This document shows, one piece after another, positions 8,941-19,270 of a stretch of 64,000 nucleotides of DNA. The DNA comes from Sorghum bicolor (lineage: Eukaryota > Streptophyta > Magnoliopsida > Poales > Poaceae): contig NC_012877.2 of the NCBI RefSeq assembly GCF_000003195.3, positions 12,069,106 to 12,133,105 of the forward strand, given 5' to 3'. A model generated the notes under the pieces. That model was given only the letters and a program-made list of their open reading frames with translations, ran no database searches and had not been told where the DNA came from. Numbering within the stretch: position 1 is the first letter of the stretch; each line of letters opens with the position of its first letter. The position numbers and the translations under genes were made by a program.

Positions 8941-11900
8941 ATGGCTGACCGTCGTCATGATGATCCTGATTATATGGAAGATGCCATTTTAAATATGATC
9001 GACGACGGTAGTCAGTACTTTGTTGATTACCACGACATCATGCAAGGCAATCCTACTGAGCAACAAGAGGGCAATGCCCCTGAGCAACAACTTGTCGTGC
9101 AACAAGAAGAAAATACTGGCGAGGTATGTAAATGTAAACATATATAATTAATGCATCTCTTACATTAGGTTCTAGACTTATTACTTGGTTATTAATTTAG
9201 TATTTTTGTTTCTATATGTACGTGTAGCCTTCTGGATCGACCTCTACGGGGAGAAGCGTACCTCCACGAGGGCCAAAGAAGCCGTTGGAGGGCCGCTATG
9301 TAATCTCTGAGTTTGAGATAGCTACAGGTAGACCACTTGGTGAGCATGCAAACAAATATGTTAGTCACTGTGGATATCTTGTGAGAGATCAAATACCGAT
9401 CAGTTGTCGTGAATGGAGAGAGAAGCGAGGTGCTCCTGAGATCAGTTTTGTCTCTGATCGTGACAAGGAGTTAGTTTGGAAAGCCGTCACAGACGTTTTC
9501 ACCTTCGACACCAACGATGAAGAGTTGAAGGTGCGAATTTATGACTGGACTATGAAGAAGATGGCAGTACTCTTCCAGAATTGGAAGAAGTCTTTGTACA
9601 ATAAATATGTCAAGAAAAACGAGACTCCAGATTTCAACCACAAGCAATATGTAAAGCTGAGGGCCTTCTGGGATGACTTTGTGCAGTACAAAACATCAGA
9701 AGAGGGCGAGGAACGAGCCAATAGAAACAAAGAGAATGCCAGTAAAAAGACATACCACCATCATATGGGATCAGGTGGTTATAAGAGTGCTGTTCCCAAG
9801 TGGGACCGAATGGAACAGGAGGTGCTTGCTAGGGGGGTCACACCCGAGACAATAGCAAAGAATTGGAGCGAGCGCTCCAAGCATTGGTTCTACGGTCATG
9901 GGGGAAGCGTGGACCCAGACACCGGGGCGCTAGTTTGGGGCCAAGAAATCTCTAGAGCAGCAGAGAGACTAGTCCGTACATGAGAGGCGGTTCAGTCTGG
10001 TGAGTTCAGGCCTAACAGGGAGAAGGATGAACTCACCTATGCGCTTGAAAATCCTGAGCACGGTGGGCGTACGAGAGGCTATGGGGCAGTTTCGTGGCTG
10101 CAATCATTCCAAGCCGATCAAGATACCTACAGAAGCCGCCAGAGAAAGAAGGATGAGGAGGCAGAGCGGATCCGCCGCCTGGAAGCTTTTGTTCTGCAGT
10201 CACAAGAGCGCGAGAAAGCTCGTGAAGAATGGATGCAGGCAGAGATTCAAAGGCAAGTGCAAGCAGCACTTAGTCAAATGACGAAAGGGCAAGGTACATC
10301 ACAGTCTGAGGTCAATGTTAGCCCCCCAGGCCAGTTGAAAAGCAGCTGCGCATCCACGGAAGTACCAACCATTCAGGATGACACGAAGCTACACTTCCCC
10401 GTGGATGATGTCACAGAGGCTTTTACTACCTGTGAGCTGCATGTACCAGATGGGAATGCCACCAAAAAGATGGCTATCGCTGTTGTCAACCCTATCGACC
10501 GAACGAGAACTCCAAGAATCCATAATCGACCAGTACCTGGTGGATATGCTAGCGTCTCGGTTGATAGGGTTGAGAAAGGTTGTGACAATGTGCCACTAGA
10601 CATAGAAGGGGGAGACGGAGAGAAGACCTTAGGTGAAGCTGAGAAGACATTTATTTGTTGGCGCAAGCGCTTCATAATTATTCCTCAGCATAGGTTTGTG
10701 TGTGATTTTACTTCTTATATTATTTATTATGTATTGAAATTAAAAAAAGTTTGCTCACAAAACTTGTAATTGTTTTCTTTGCAGGGACTCCTCCAACCTA
10801 AGTCCAGTTCTCTCCCCAGCGCATCATAGTGCTGCGGGCGGTGACACTGCTGGATCTCCACCAACACCAGCGGTGGCCACACCGACCCCGCCACCGCCTC
10901 CACCACGGTCTCCACCTCCTCCACCGAGGTCTCCAACTCCTCCACCGAGGTCTCCAACTCCTCCACCGCGTTCTCCAACGCCAAAAAGATCGGCCCCACC
11001 ACCTCCACCGCCTGCACCGCCCTCTCCAAAGAGTGCACGGTCGGTCCCATCGCCTCCAAAGCGAGGTAGTAAGAAGCGGTCCGCCCAAGAAGGACCGAAG
11101 TCATCGGTCCCACCTCCAAAGAAGGCTGCCTCAGCAAAGAGAGCTAAGACGCCAGAAAAATTACCTTACGAAAAGAGTGAAGAGGAGGTAATTGCTACAT
11201 CCAAAGCTGAGGTCAAGCAATTTTTTGATAAAATAAAGGAGGATAGGAAAAAACGGCTTAACCCAGAGAAGCCGTACTTTTATGCGAAGCCATCTGAACT
11301 GAGGCAGAAGGTGGCGGACCATAAAAAGAAGCAACGCGAAGCTCAGAAAAAGCCAGCACTTTCGGACTATGAGCAGTCTCTGGTCAAGTCTTCGCAGCCT
11401 ACTAAGAAGAGAGTAGGAAAGGGGGTCCCACAGCTCGGAGAAGTATCAAAACCGGTGCCCCCTTTGATTGTGCTAAATCAATACGGCTCAAATGAAGACT
11501 TGATGCCAAAGAAATCCTTAGCGTTGTCTGAGCTAGACTCGCTTGAGCGTTACTTTGGACAGAGCGGTTTAAATATGGAAGAAATTGCCGCCATTCTTGG
11601 ATGCCAAACATTTGAAAAAGCCGAGGTAGTTGATCAATGGAGGGCAAGATATGAACCGGGCAGGAGTCTATTCGACCCTAAGCGTTTACACGAGCTCGGC
11701 ACACAAATGTTTGCAATAAACAAATGGTGCATTGAGGCGTCTAAAAGGGGAGATAATTGGATTTATGTTCGTATTAGACAACATCACTACTTCCGTGGAG
11801 ATGACCTCATATACGTGCAGTTCGAAGAATTGCACCAATTATGCCACCTCGACGCTCTTGACAAATCTCTTGTCAGCTGCTTTTGTCTGTAAGTATTTTT

Positions 11901-12945
11901 TTCTTTTTATTATACTTCTAACTTCTTTAATTACATGTATATAATCCTTACACACTTAGGATTTGTATGTATATATGCAGGCACCAAATGAGAGAGCTCA
12001 GAATGAAAAATAACAATAGTATTGGGTTCGTTGACCCTGATATTGTTTTCAAGGCTCCGCAGGCAGTGTGGACAGCAGATCATGAGATAGAAGTCTGCAC
12101 CAATCTTATGAGGTTCTTTGTGAACCAAAAAGAAAAACAAAAAATACTCTTCCCCTTCAACTTCGAGTGAGTTATATAGTTATTAAGTGTATGCATATTT
12201 TATTTTACATTATAGGACTGACTATATATATGTGTGTAAACAGCTTTCACTGGATACTCATGGTCATTGAAATTCCCAAGAACCGGTTGATAATCTTTGA
12301 CTCAATGAGAAAACCACAAGAAAATTATCAACAAATGGTAAACATTATTCAAAGGTACGTAATGTCGATCTCAGCTACAAAAATATCATAATATGACTCT
12401 GTAATTATTAGTTCACGATCCACAATGGCTGTGTATAGGGTTTGGGAAAGATTCATTGACCGTGAACATCTCAGTGGATGTAAAGCGCCGCTTAACATAA
12501 TACATCCACAAGTAAGTTCTACTAGCTAACAAACTTTCGCTAACTTTTAGCCTTCTTATTGTCGTGGTCGTGAATATTTTTATATATATATCGTACAGTG
12601 ATGTTTAAGACAAGAAGGGGGAACAATCTATGTGCATATTACGTGTGCAAATTCATGATGGCACAAGTCAATCAAACGAGACGCTCAGAGTACGTTACAT
12701 GTCTCTTTTCATTATCTCATGAATTATATTGAATAACTTAGATAACTAATACCTTTTTTATTTATTTCAAATTAAAGACGGAATGGCCGAGGGAAAAGGT
12801 CCTACAACAAGACCGAATCAAAGCTATCCAAGAGACGATAGCAGGATTTCTCCGCGAACAAGTGATCAATCCAAACGGCGAGTTTCACTTTAACGGCAAC
12901 GAAACTCTTATTCCAAACAACGATGATCATTTGTATCGTTTGTAG
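8941..12945 (+). pseudogene. TNPA-like (Transposase_24) protein fused to a Ulp1-like protease, broken copy
   Basis: Eight exons fit GT-AG rules and keep phase: 8941-9123, 9228-10693, 10785-11888, 11981-12166, 12244-12354, 12439-12511, 12599-12693 and 12778-12945, about 1,128 codons. Regions in order: acidic N-terminus; a Transposase_24/Ptta-type region (about 80-300), expected to bind the element's repeats; a charged coiled-coil-like stretch; a Pro/Ser-rich run of PPPRSPTP repeats (about 580-640) with basic KKR clusters that could act as nuclear signals; then a C48 (Ulp1/SENP-like) domain with His in FHW (about 982), Asp in FDSM (about 999) and Cys in LCAYYVC (about 1053). Ulp1 enzymes cleave SUMO; the substrate here is unknown. 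Lesions: CGA to TGA at 9981-9983, TGA at 12599-12601 where copy 2 has TGG, and five G at 12617-12621 where copy 2 has six, which shifts the frame just before the catalytic Cys. Confidence 0.85.
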
Positions 12946-13242
12946 ACATTGGGAGAAAAAACTCTATGTATATATGTGTTACGAATTTTGTACATATAAA
13001 ACTATATATATATATAAAGCTTTTTACATATCTATTTAATTTTTGATGTGGTCTATTCATTTTATTATAGGCAAAGCTTAATTATTAAGCTAAGCCTATA
13101 ATTTTCATTTATATATGCTTAATATGCTTAATATAAATATATTATTGTATCAGAAAAACATGTATTGAAAAACCTATTATTATATATTATATATAAACAA
13201 TAAACAGAACCGAAGAAGTGAACCAAAAAAAAGAAAAAGAAA
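12946..13242. other. AT-rich 3' region of CACTA copy 1
   Basis: No gene is seen. This is the 3' untranslated and subterminal spacer after the TNPA/Ulp1 gene, conserved in copy 2 at 18,976-19,270. A poly-A-rich tract directly precedes the terminal palindromes. Confidence 0.5.
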
Positions 13243-13465
13243 CCCTTTAACACCGGTTGGTAATACCAACCGGTGTTAAAGGGTCCTGCAACGTGGCAGC
13301 CCTGGCAGGACCCTACCAACCGGTGTTAAAGGGGGGGCCTTTAGCCCCGGTTGTCCGAACCGGGACTAAAGGGTGGGCCTTTAGTCCCGGAAGGGCAGCA
13401 CCGGCTCGGGAACCGGGGCAACAGGTCCTTTCCGACCGGTGCTAATGCCCGAACGTGTGGCAGTG
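13243..13465. repeat. 3' subterminal palindromes and terminal repeat, copy 1
   Basis: Palindromes with arms CCTTTAACACCGGTTGG and variants CCTTTAGTCCCGG and GCACCGGCTCGG fill the last 220 bp, ending in the 22-bp terminal repeat at 13444-13465. CCA follows at 13466-13468. The arms differ slightly (AACACC against AGCACC) from those at the 5' end, so the two ends can be told apart. Confidence 0.85.
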
Positions 13466-13468
13466 CCA

Positions 13469-14521
13469 GGTAAGGAAGAATGTCCTATGATACATATTCA
13501 AAAATATCCTTCTATTTTAATTTAGTAAAACTACTGGTAAGGAAGAATGTCATGACTTGTCATTTCTTCAGCTTTGACCTGTATCATCAAATCGTTTGTG
13601 GATTGGTTGCATATATCTGTTTTTCTTAAAAAAACAACAACAAATACATAATATTCCAAGAAAACTATCATGATGTCTCATTACTAAATTCAGAAATCAT
13701 GCATAATAGGGACGTCGCCTGTCAAGGCTGTCATGATACAAACACTATGAATTTCAGTTTCGTTGTAGTACTAGACTAACTCACGACGGTGTCACCATGC
13801 TGCTTGTTTTTCTTGAACGGGGGGCACGGGGATCACGCGGTGCGCATCCGGCGGCGAAGAGCCGAGACAGGAGCAAGGGACATCGGACATGCATGGCGCT
13901 GGAGTCTTCGGATTCGCTCCGGGCCGGATTTTTTCCGAGCGCGCGCGGACAGGGAAAGAAGCATATGGGAGAGGAGAGAAGAGGACAGGAGGAAGAAGAG
14001 AAGAGGGACAGCTCGTGCTGCACACCATTAGCTAGGCCAGGGACCACGGGCCAGGCCGTGCGGATGGGAAGGGAAGCCACACGGGAGGAGGAGGTGTGGC
14101 TTCCGGCTGACTTCTGTTTTCATCTCCTTTTTTTTATTTATATATTTGTTCTATTTCTATTTCTATTTCTATTTCTATATATTACTTATTTATTTATTTA
14201 TCCGTGAAATATATACACATACATATGCTTTGTTTTTTTGAAACCGGGTGCAAGAGACCTAGACGTTAAATCGTGAGATTTAACCATTATATAAAATATA
14301 AAGCTTATCTAAAGTGTAGAATTTTATAACAATCTAGTTAAATTTGAAAACACACGTAGCATGTAGGACTCGCTAGGGAAATATGGCCAGCGAGAATGAT
14401 GTAATAGCCGGTTAGAAAAAATAAAAAACAATATTGAAATGTTTTTTTTAACACAATAGCTATAAATGGCTTCACGAATACATTTACCTAGTCTATTGGA
14501 GTTGTTCCAACTCATATACGG
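13469..14521. other. Inter-element spacer, no gene
   Basis: No convincing gene. 13,790-14,100 is GC-rich and open on both strands, which reflects composition. A short (TTTCTA)n run lies at about 14,150-14,180, and AT-rich sequence follows. Confidence 0.5.
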
Positions 14522-14523
14522 TA

Positions 14524-15521
14524 CTCACTCCACGTTACTAAAAGAAGTTGTTTTAGACGGCGATCCTCTAAAGCATAACTTTGATCGAGCAACTTCAACA
14601 GCTTAACTATTTTTGTTGTGGCTATTTTAGAATTTGTATGACAAAAACTAGGCTCTAACGGATGTACTATTTGACTTTGTAAAATAAGAAGCTGGCTATA
14701 TAGATAACCACAAACAATTGCTATTAGATTTTTTTAAATAGCAAGGCTCTTAGGGATCTTTTCTTTTTTTTAAAAGAGTTTTCTATTTTATAAAATGACT
14801 AAATAATATAGCTAATAATTTTAACTAAGGCTGAATGAAAAACTCAAAGGTTGTTAGCTCACTCAGTTCGTTATCATAACGATCCGAGCCGAACCAAAAT
14901 TTTAGCTTATTAGCTATAACGAGACAGCTCGAGCCAGCTCGGGAGCCGCTCGCAAGCCAAATAAGCTACAGTTTTAGAGAAAAAGTCATCATAAATTATA
15001 TTAGTTTTATATTACTTCATATCTTACACTTTACGAATGATTGATATGTTAGCTTAAATGAATATTTTATTTGACTTAAGACTATTAGATATATTATTTT
15101 TATATTATTATTATTTTTAAGATTTAGATAAGTGTAAATATTATATTTTATATATTTATATTTTATATATGCTTTATACCTGGCTCGTGAGCTTAACGAA
15201 CCAGCTTGAGCTCATAACAAGCCGAGCCGGCTCATTACGGTAATGAGCCGAGTCAAGCTAATGAGCCAAAACAAGCCGAGCCGACCTGGCTTGTTATCCA
15301 GCCTTAATTTTAACCAAGCTCTTAAAGTTGCTCTTATTTTTATAAAAGTATTTATTAAAAAGTGATATATGTATATTTTTATAAAAAAAAATTTCAAATA
15401 AATCTATTCACATGAATTTCACATTTCTAAACTCAACAATTTTAAAGTTATTTATGATTTATATTTCTAATCTTTCACCTAAATCTTATCAAAACGACTT
15501 CTTTTAGCAACATGAAGGGAG
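14524..15521. mobile_element. Stowaway-like element, about 1 kb, with a nested insertion
   Basis: The ends match as inverted repeats over about 30 bp, sharing GTTRCTAAAAGAAGT, and begin CTC.CTC as Stowaway elements do. The dinucleotide TA flanks both sides (14522-14523 and 15522-15523). The interior is interrupted at 14829-15303 by a second element. No coding sequence is seen. Confidence 0.65.
14829..15303. mobile_element. Nested insertion with GGCTG...CAGCC ends
   Basis: A 475-bp segment starts GGCTGAAT and ends ATCCAGCC, with inner inverted GAGCCGAGCC motifs on both sides. It is flanked by near-identical 13-bp repeats (TAATTTTAACTAA and TAATTTTAACCAA). This looks like a non-autonomous insertion; its superfamily is not clear to me. 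Confidence 0.5.
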
Positions 15522-15772
15522 TATATGTAATGCAATGCATGAACTAGGGTGACACAATTAAATAAGATTTAAGTGTGATTTTGCACCCATTCAATTCAAT
15601 GCAACCTATATGCCACATCACCAACTAGGTTTTACGAATCTTGTTAAAAAGCTGAGAATTTTAACTTGGGGGCATGAGTTTTAGGTAGATTAATTGTTCA
15701 AGAGGTGATCGAGGAGAATAGAAAATTCAACATTTTATATAGAGATATGGACCGTAACTCTACAAACACATA

Positions 15773-16006
15773 CTCCCTCCGTCCCAAAAAAGTGTCGTTT
15801 TAAGTTTTCGTGCCACAAGTTTGACTCGATTTATAGAAAATATGTGCAATATTTATATCTCTAAATAGATTTATTAAAAAACTAGACTTAAAGATCTTTC
15901 CAATGATATTAATTATGTATTATAAATATTAATATTTTTTACTATATATTTAGTTAAAGTTATTTCTCGGGAAGGGAAAACGACACTTATTTTGAGACGG
16001 AGGGAG
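15773..16006. mobile_element. Stowaway MITE
   Basis: A 234-bp element begins CTCCCTCCGTCCCAAAA and ends GAGACGGAGGGAG, flanked by TA at 15771-15772 and 16007-16008. The ends and TA target are those of the Tc1/mariner Stowaway group common in grasses. Confidence 0.9.
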
Positions 16007-16044
16007 TAATGTTCTAATTTAAAATGATTTACAATTCCAAAAGC

Positions 16045-16315
16045 TTGGTTATTCTTATTGTAAAGACTATTTTAGAATTGTATAATAAAAAGTAGATTCC
16101 AACAGATGTGCTATCTGGTTTTGTAAAATAGAAAGTTAGCTATCTCTTGATTTTCGGTGGCCATATATAGCCAACCACTAATAGTGGCTATCTGATTTTG
16201 TAAAATAGCAAGACTGTTGTGGACTTTTTCTTTTTTAATTTTTTTTTTCTATTTTACAAAATGGCTAAATAATGAAATTTGGCTACTAATTTTAGCCAAA
16301 CTCTTGGAGTTGTAC
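16045..16315. repeat. Dispersed repeat related to 14,580-14,780
   Basis: It shares motifs such as GCTATTTTAGAATT, AACAGATGTGCTAT and TTTTGTAAAATAG with 14,580-14,780. It probably represents another small non-autonomous element; its exact ends are not visible. Confidence 0.45.
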
Positions 16316-17784
16316 CCTCAACCTATACGCCATATCACCAAATATATTTAGGAAATTTGTTAAAAAAGCTGAGAATTTTGGGCCCATAAATGTTAAAGTG
16401 ATGGCCGAAGAGAATGGAAAATTCAACATTTTATATGTGGGTCTATAATTGTAAAAAAAAAAACTTTGCCTATATCGATCCAAAATTTCCCCAAACCTTC
16501 TCTCTCCTACTAAACTCAAATCTCCAGTCATAACAAGACTACTGGACTTAGATACACTGCTAGAAAAGTCTAACGATCAAGCAGAAGTAAGAACAAGTCA
16601 GGAAAACATCTTGAAGCCCACAAAGTTGAATTTTAGATCAAGAGTCACGGAAGTCCTACGCTCACTCGCAGAAGTTCCGCACTCACAGGTGGAAGTTCTG
16701 CACTAGCAGATTTCTGTGGGCTGAACCAGGAAAGAGAATGAAGCCAAATGACATTTTGGACTTGAATTTTGCACACTTCTCTCTAGGACATGGTAAAAGT
16801 ATCCTCAAGAGATCTTGACAAAAAGCTCAAAAAATTTGGTCGGAGATCTTTAAATTCAACTCTCAAATTGGGGTTTGTTATTATCAAATTTCTTGAAATG
16901 AACAATCAAAATGTGCTCGTGGGAAATCTGTTGGAGGCAAAGCTTAAGCTTGTTTCCAATACCTCATGGCACCTAAGAACTAACAAAGAACACCTCAAAA
17001 ACCTCAGCTCAAAGATCTTCAAGAATGTCATCAAAAGAGGTAGAAATAGGAGTTTTTAGAGACTTGAACTCTGGAGATAAGCGCTAGGCTTTAAGCCATG
17101 ATTTGGATAAGTTCCAGGGTCCCAGAGCACCCCAAAATTGAGCCTAAAACTCAGCCAAATTAGCAGATCGAAAAACAAAAGGTTAGGCACCAATAATCAC
17201 AGAAAAAGGAAAATTTTAGATTCGAGGGAGGAGAACAAGTGGAGCTCGAAATTGGGAAAATTTTAGATTCGAGAGAGGAGAACAAGTGGAGCTCGAAATT
17301 GGTTTTTGGATTACTTCATGATGTAGATTATAAGCCACTCCTAGTATATCTCAAAACTATGGATGGCAAAACTCAAATCAAAAGAGCCTCTCCTGTGTCC
17401 ATCTTTCTAAACCTAACCAAAAACTTTCAACTAAACAAATGAGAATCTAATTTTCAAGGGGCTTGGCTAACAATCAGGCACTTGGCTATTTCATAAGGAG
17501 CACCGTACAAAAAGTACTCATCACAATACCCATATTGGTGAAATCGTTTAAGTTTTTCATTATTGATCCAATAGACCTAATGCCTTCTCGACTCTGCTTT
17601 ATCTCGACGAAAGAGTAAAGATTTCACCCAAACCACCAAATGATGGTTTTTTGAGGACCGAATCGACAAACCCCTTATGCATGCTTCACCAGGCGTCTGA
17701 TGTACAAAACCTTGTTAGCAACTGAAGCTTTGCCTTATAACAATTTAATCTGAAAACTTAAACTACTACCTCTTAAAATTAAGA
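16316..17784. other. Unassigned spacer with a 47-bp tandem duplication
   Basis: No gene is recognised. A segment containing AAATTTTAGATTCGAG and AGAACAAGTGGAGCTCGAAA is duplicated at a 47-bp offset (about 17,211-17,305). The frames at 16,790-17,059 and 17,239-17,442 match nothing I know. The sequence resembles an old LTR-element remnant, but no LTR boundary is seen. Confidence 0.4.
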
Positions 17785-18421
17785 TATTCTTGTGGTATTT
17801 GTATAAGGAAGTAATCTTAACAAAAGATAATCTAGCAAGACGACATTGGCGAGGAGATATGAAGTGTTATTTTTGTTCCTCTGAGAGTCGTCAATACAAC
17901 ATCTTCTCTTTGATTGTCAATTTGCTAAGTTTGTGTGGCGAACCATTCAGGTTTCATTTAATTTATCAACTCTAATTAGCACACTTAACTTGTTCACAAA
18001 CTGGCCTCAAGGGTTTAATAGAAAGCTGAAATCACAGATTCTTGTGGATGCAAGTGCAATTTGTTAGGTACTATGGTTAACCCGAAATGATTTAGTCTTT
18101 GATAAGATCCCAACACCATCCTAATTGCAAGTCATTTTTAGAGGGATGTACTGGATCAGATTCTGGTCCTTACTACAGAAGGAGTGGCCAAATGATGAAG
18201 ATGGGCTGGAAGATTTAGACCACTGCGATGGAGGTGTTTGCTAGAAATTGTTGGAGGTTCAGCAATAGAATTAGAGTACAAATGTTGTTACTTCCGCTTT
18301 GCCTCAAAACTTTGTTTTTGAGATTGAGTGGAACATTGATCCAGTGTTTGTAATAAGGAACAACTATATGCATCAGTCGATGAAGAAGCTAGGATATTAA
18401 TATATTCCCTTTTCTAAAAAA
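17785..18421 (+). mobile_element. 3' end of an L1-type LINE
   Basis: Decayed frames give the C-terminal zf-RVT region of plant L1 ORF2: a CYFCSS pair, then IQHLLFDCQFAKFVW, then SQILVDASAIC and LWLTRNDLVFDK. The sequence ends in CTAAAAAAAG at 18,413-18,422, a short tail as expected for a LINE 3' end. Stops interrupt it and the 5' part is missing. Confidence 0.75.
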
Positions 18422-18750
18422 AGTATGACTAGCCGATGCCAACGCGTGTTCAACCTTCGCCAAGCTCTGATGCCTTCGCCTTCCATCTTCTTCACCAGAC
18501 ACCATCCCTGATGTAGATGCATGTTTAGCCACCACCAAAGTGCCGCAACACTATTGTTCTTCTCCTTGACTAAGTCGACACCGTCTTCATCACCCATGTA
18601 CTCTTGCGCTTATGATCAATTATACGGCCTCTGGTCTCACGGTCCAAGCCTTCTCGTCTACCCTTCACCGTTCTTGGTTTATCGTGCAGGGGCTACACAC
18701 TTAACCTTTTTCATCACGGTCGACTGTCTTGGGGGGAACCAAACACTTGC
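18422..18750. other. Spacer before CACTA copy 2
   Basis: No gene is recognised. It ends at the ACA target duplication (18751-18753). Confidence 0.45.
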
Positions 18751-18753
18751 ACA

Positions 18754-18975
18754 CACTGCCACACGTTCGGGCATTAGCACCGGTCGGGAAGGGCCTGTTG
18801 CCCCCGGTTTCCGAGCCGGTGCTGCCCTTCCGGGACTAAAGGCCCACCCTTTAGTCCCGGTTCGGGTAACCGGGGCTAAAGCCCCCCCCTTTAACACCGG
18901 TTGGGTCCTGCCAGGGCTGCCACGTTGCAGGACCCTTTAACACCGGTTGGTATTACCAACCGGTGTTAAAGGGTT
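18754..18975. repeat. 3' subterminal palindromes and terminal repeat, copy 2
   Basis: The same set of CCGGTTGG, GGGACTAAAGG and GCACCGGTCGG palindromes as at 13243-13465, in reverse order, starting with the terminal CACTGCCACACG. Confidence 0.85.
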
Positions 18976-19270
18976 TCTTTTTCTTTTTTTTAGTTCACTT
19001 CTTCGATTCTATTTATTGTTTATATATAATATATAATAATAGGTTTTTCAATACATGTTTTTCTGATACAATAATATATTTATATTACACGCATATTAAG
19101 CATATATAAATGAAAATTATAGGCTGAGCTTAATAATTAAGCTTTGCCTATAATAAAATGAATAGGCCACATCAAAAATTAAATAGATATGTAAAAAGCT
19201 TTATATATATATAGTTTTATATATACAAAATTCGTGACACATATATACATAGAGTTTTTTCTCCCAATGT

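Larger units (their letters stand above)
911..13465 (+). mobile_element. CACTA (En/Spm) DNA transposon, copy 1, full length
   Basis: The element begins CACTACTACAGAATG and ends ...GTGTGGCAGTG. The outer 22 bases of the two ends form an imperfect inverted repeat that starts with CACT and ends its matching part with GGCATT. It is flanked by the 3-bp direct repeat CCA at 908-910 and 13466-13468, the target-site size of this superfamily. It is 12,555 bp long and holds, in order, a GRF zinc-finger gene, a TNP2 transposase gene, a tandem-repeat spacer, an internal palindrome block, and a TNPA-like/Ulp1 gene. A second family member lies inverted at 18754-30442. TNP2 has one uninterrupted frame, so this copy could supply transposase. 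Its third gene is broken by two stops and a frameshift. Confidence 0.95.

Noticed and set aside
10727..11137. Arg/Trp-rich minus-strand frames
   Set aside because: These are antisense shadows of the proline-rich repeat in the TNPA/Ulp1 gene.
13781..14207. Frames of up to 136 residues in the GC-rich spacer
   Set aside because: They occur on both strands and end in simple TTTCTA repeats; no family resemblance.
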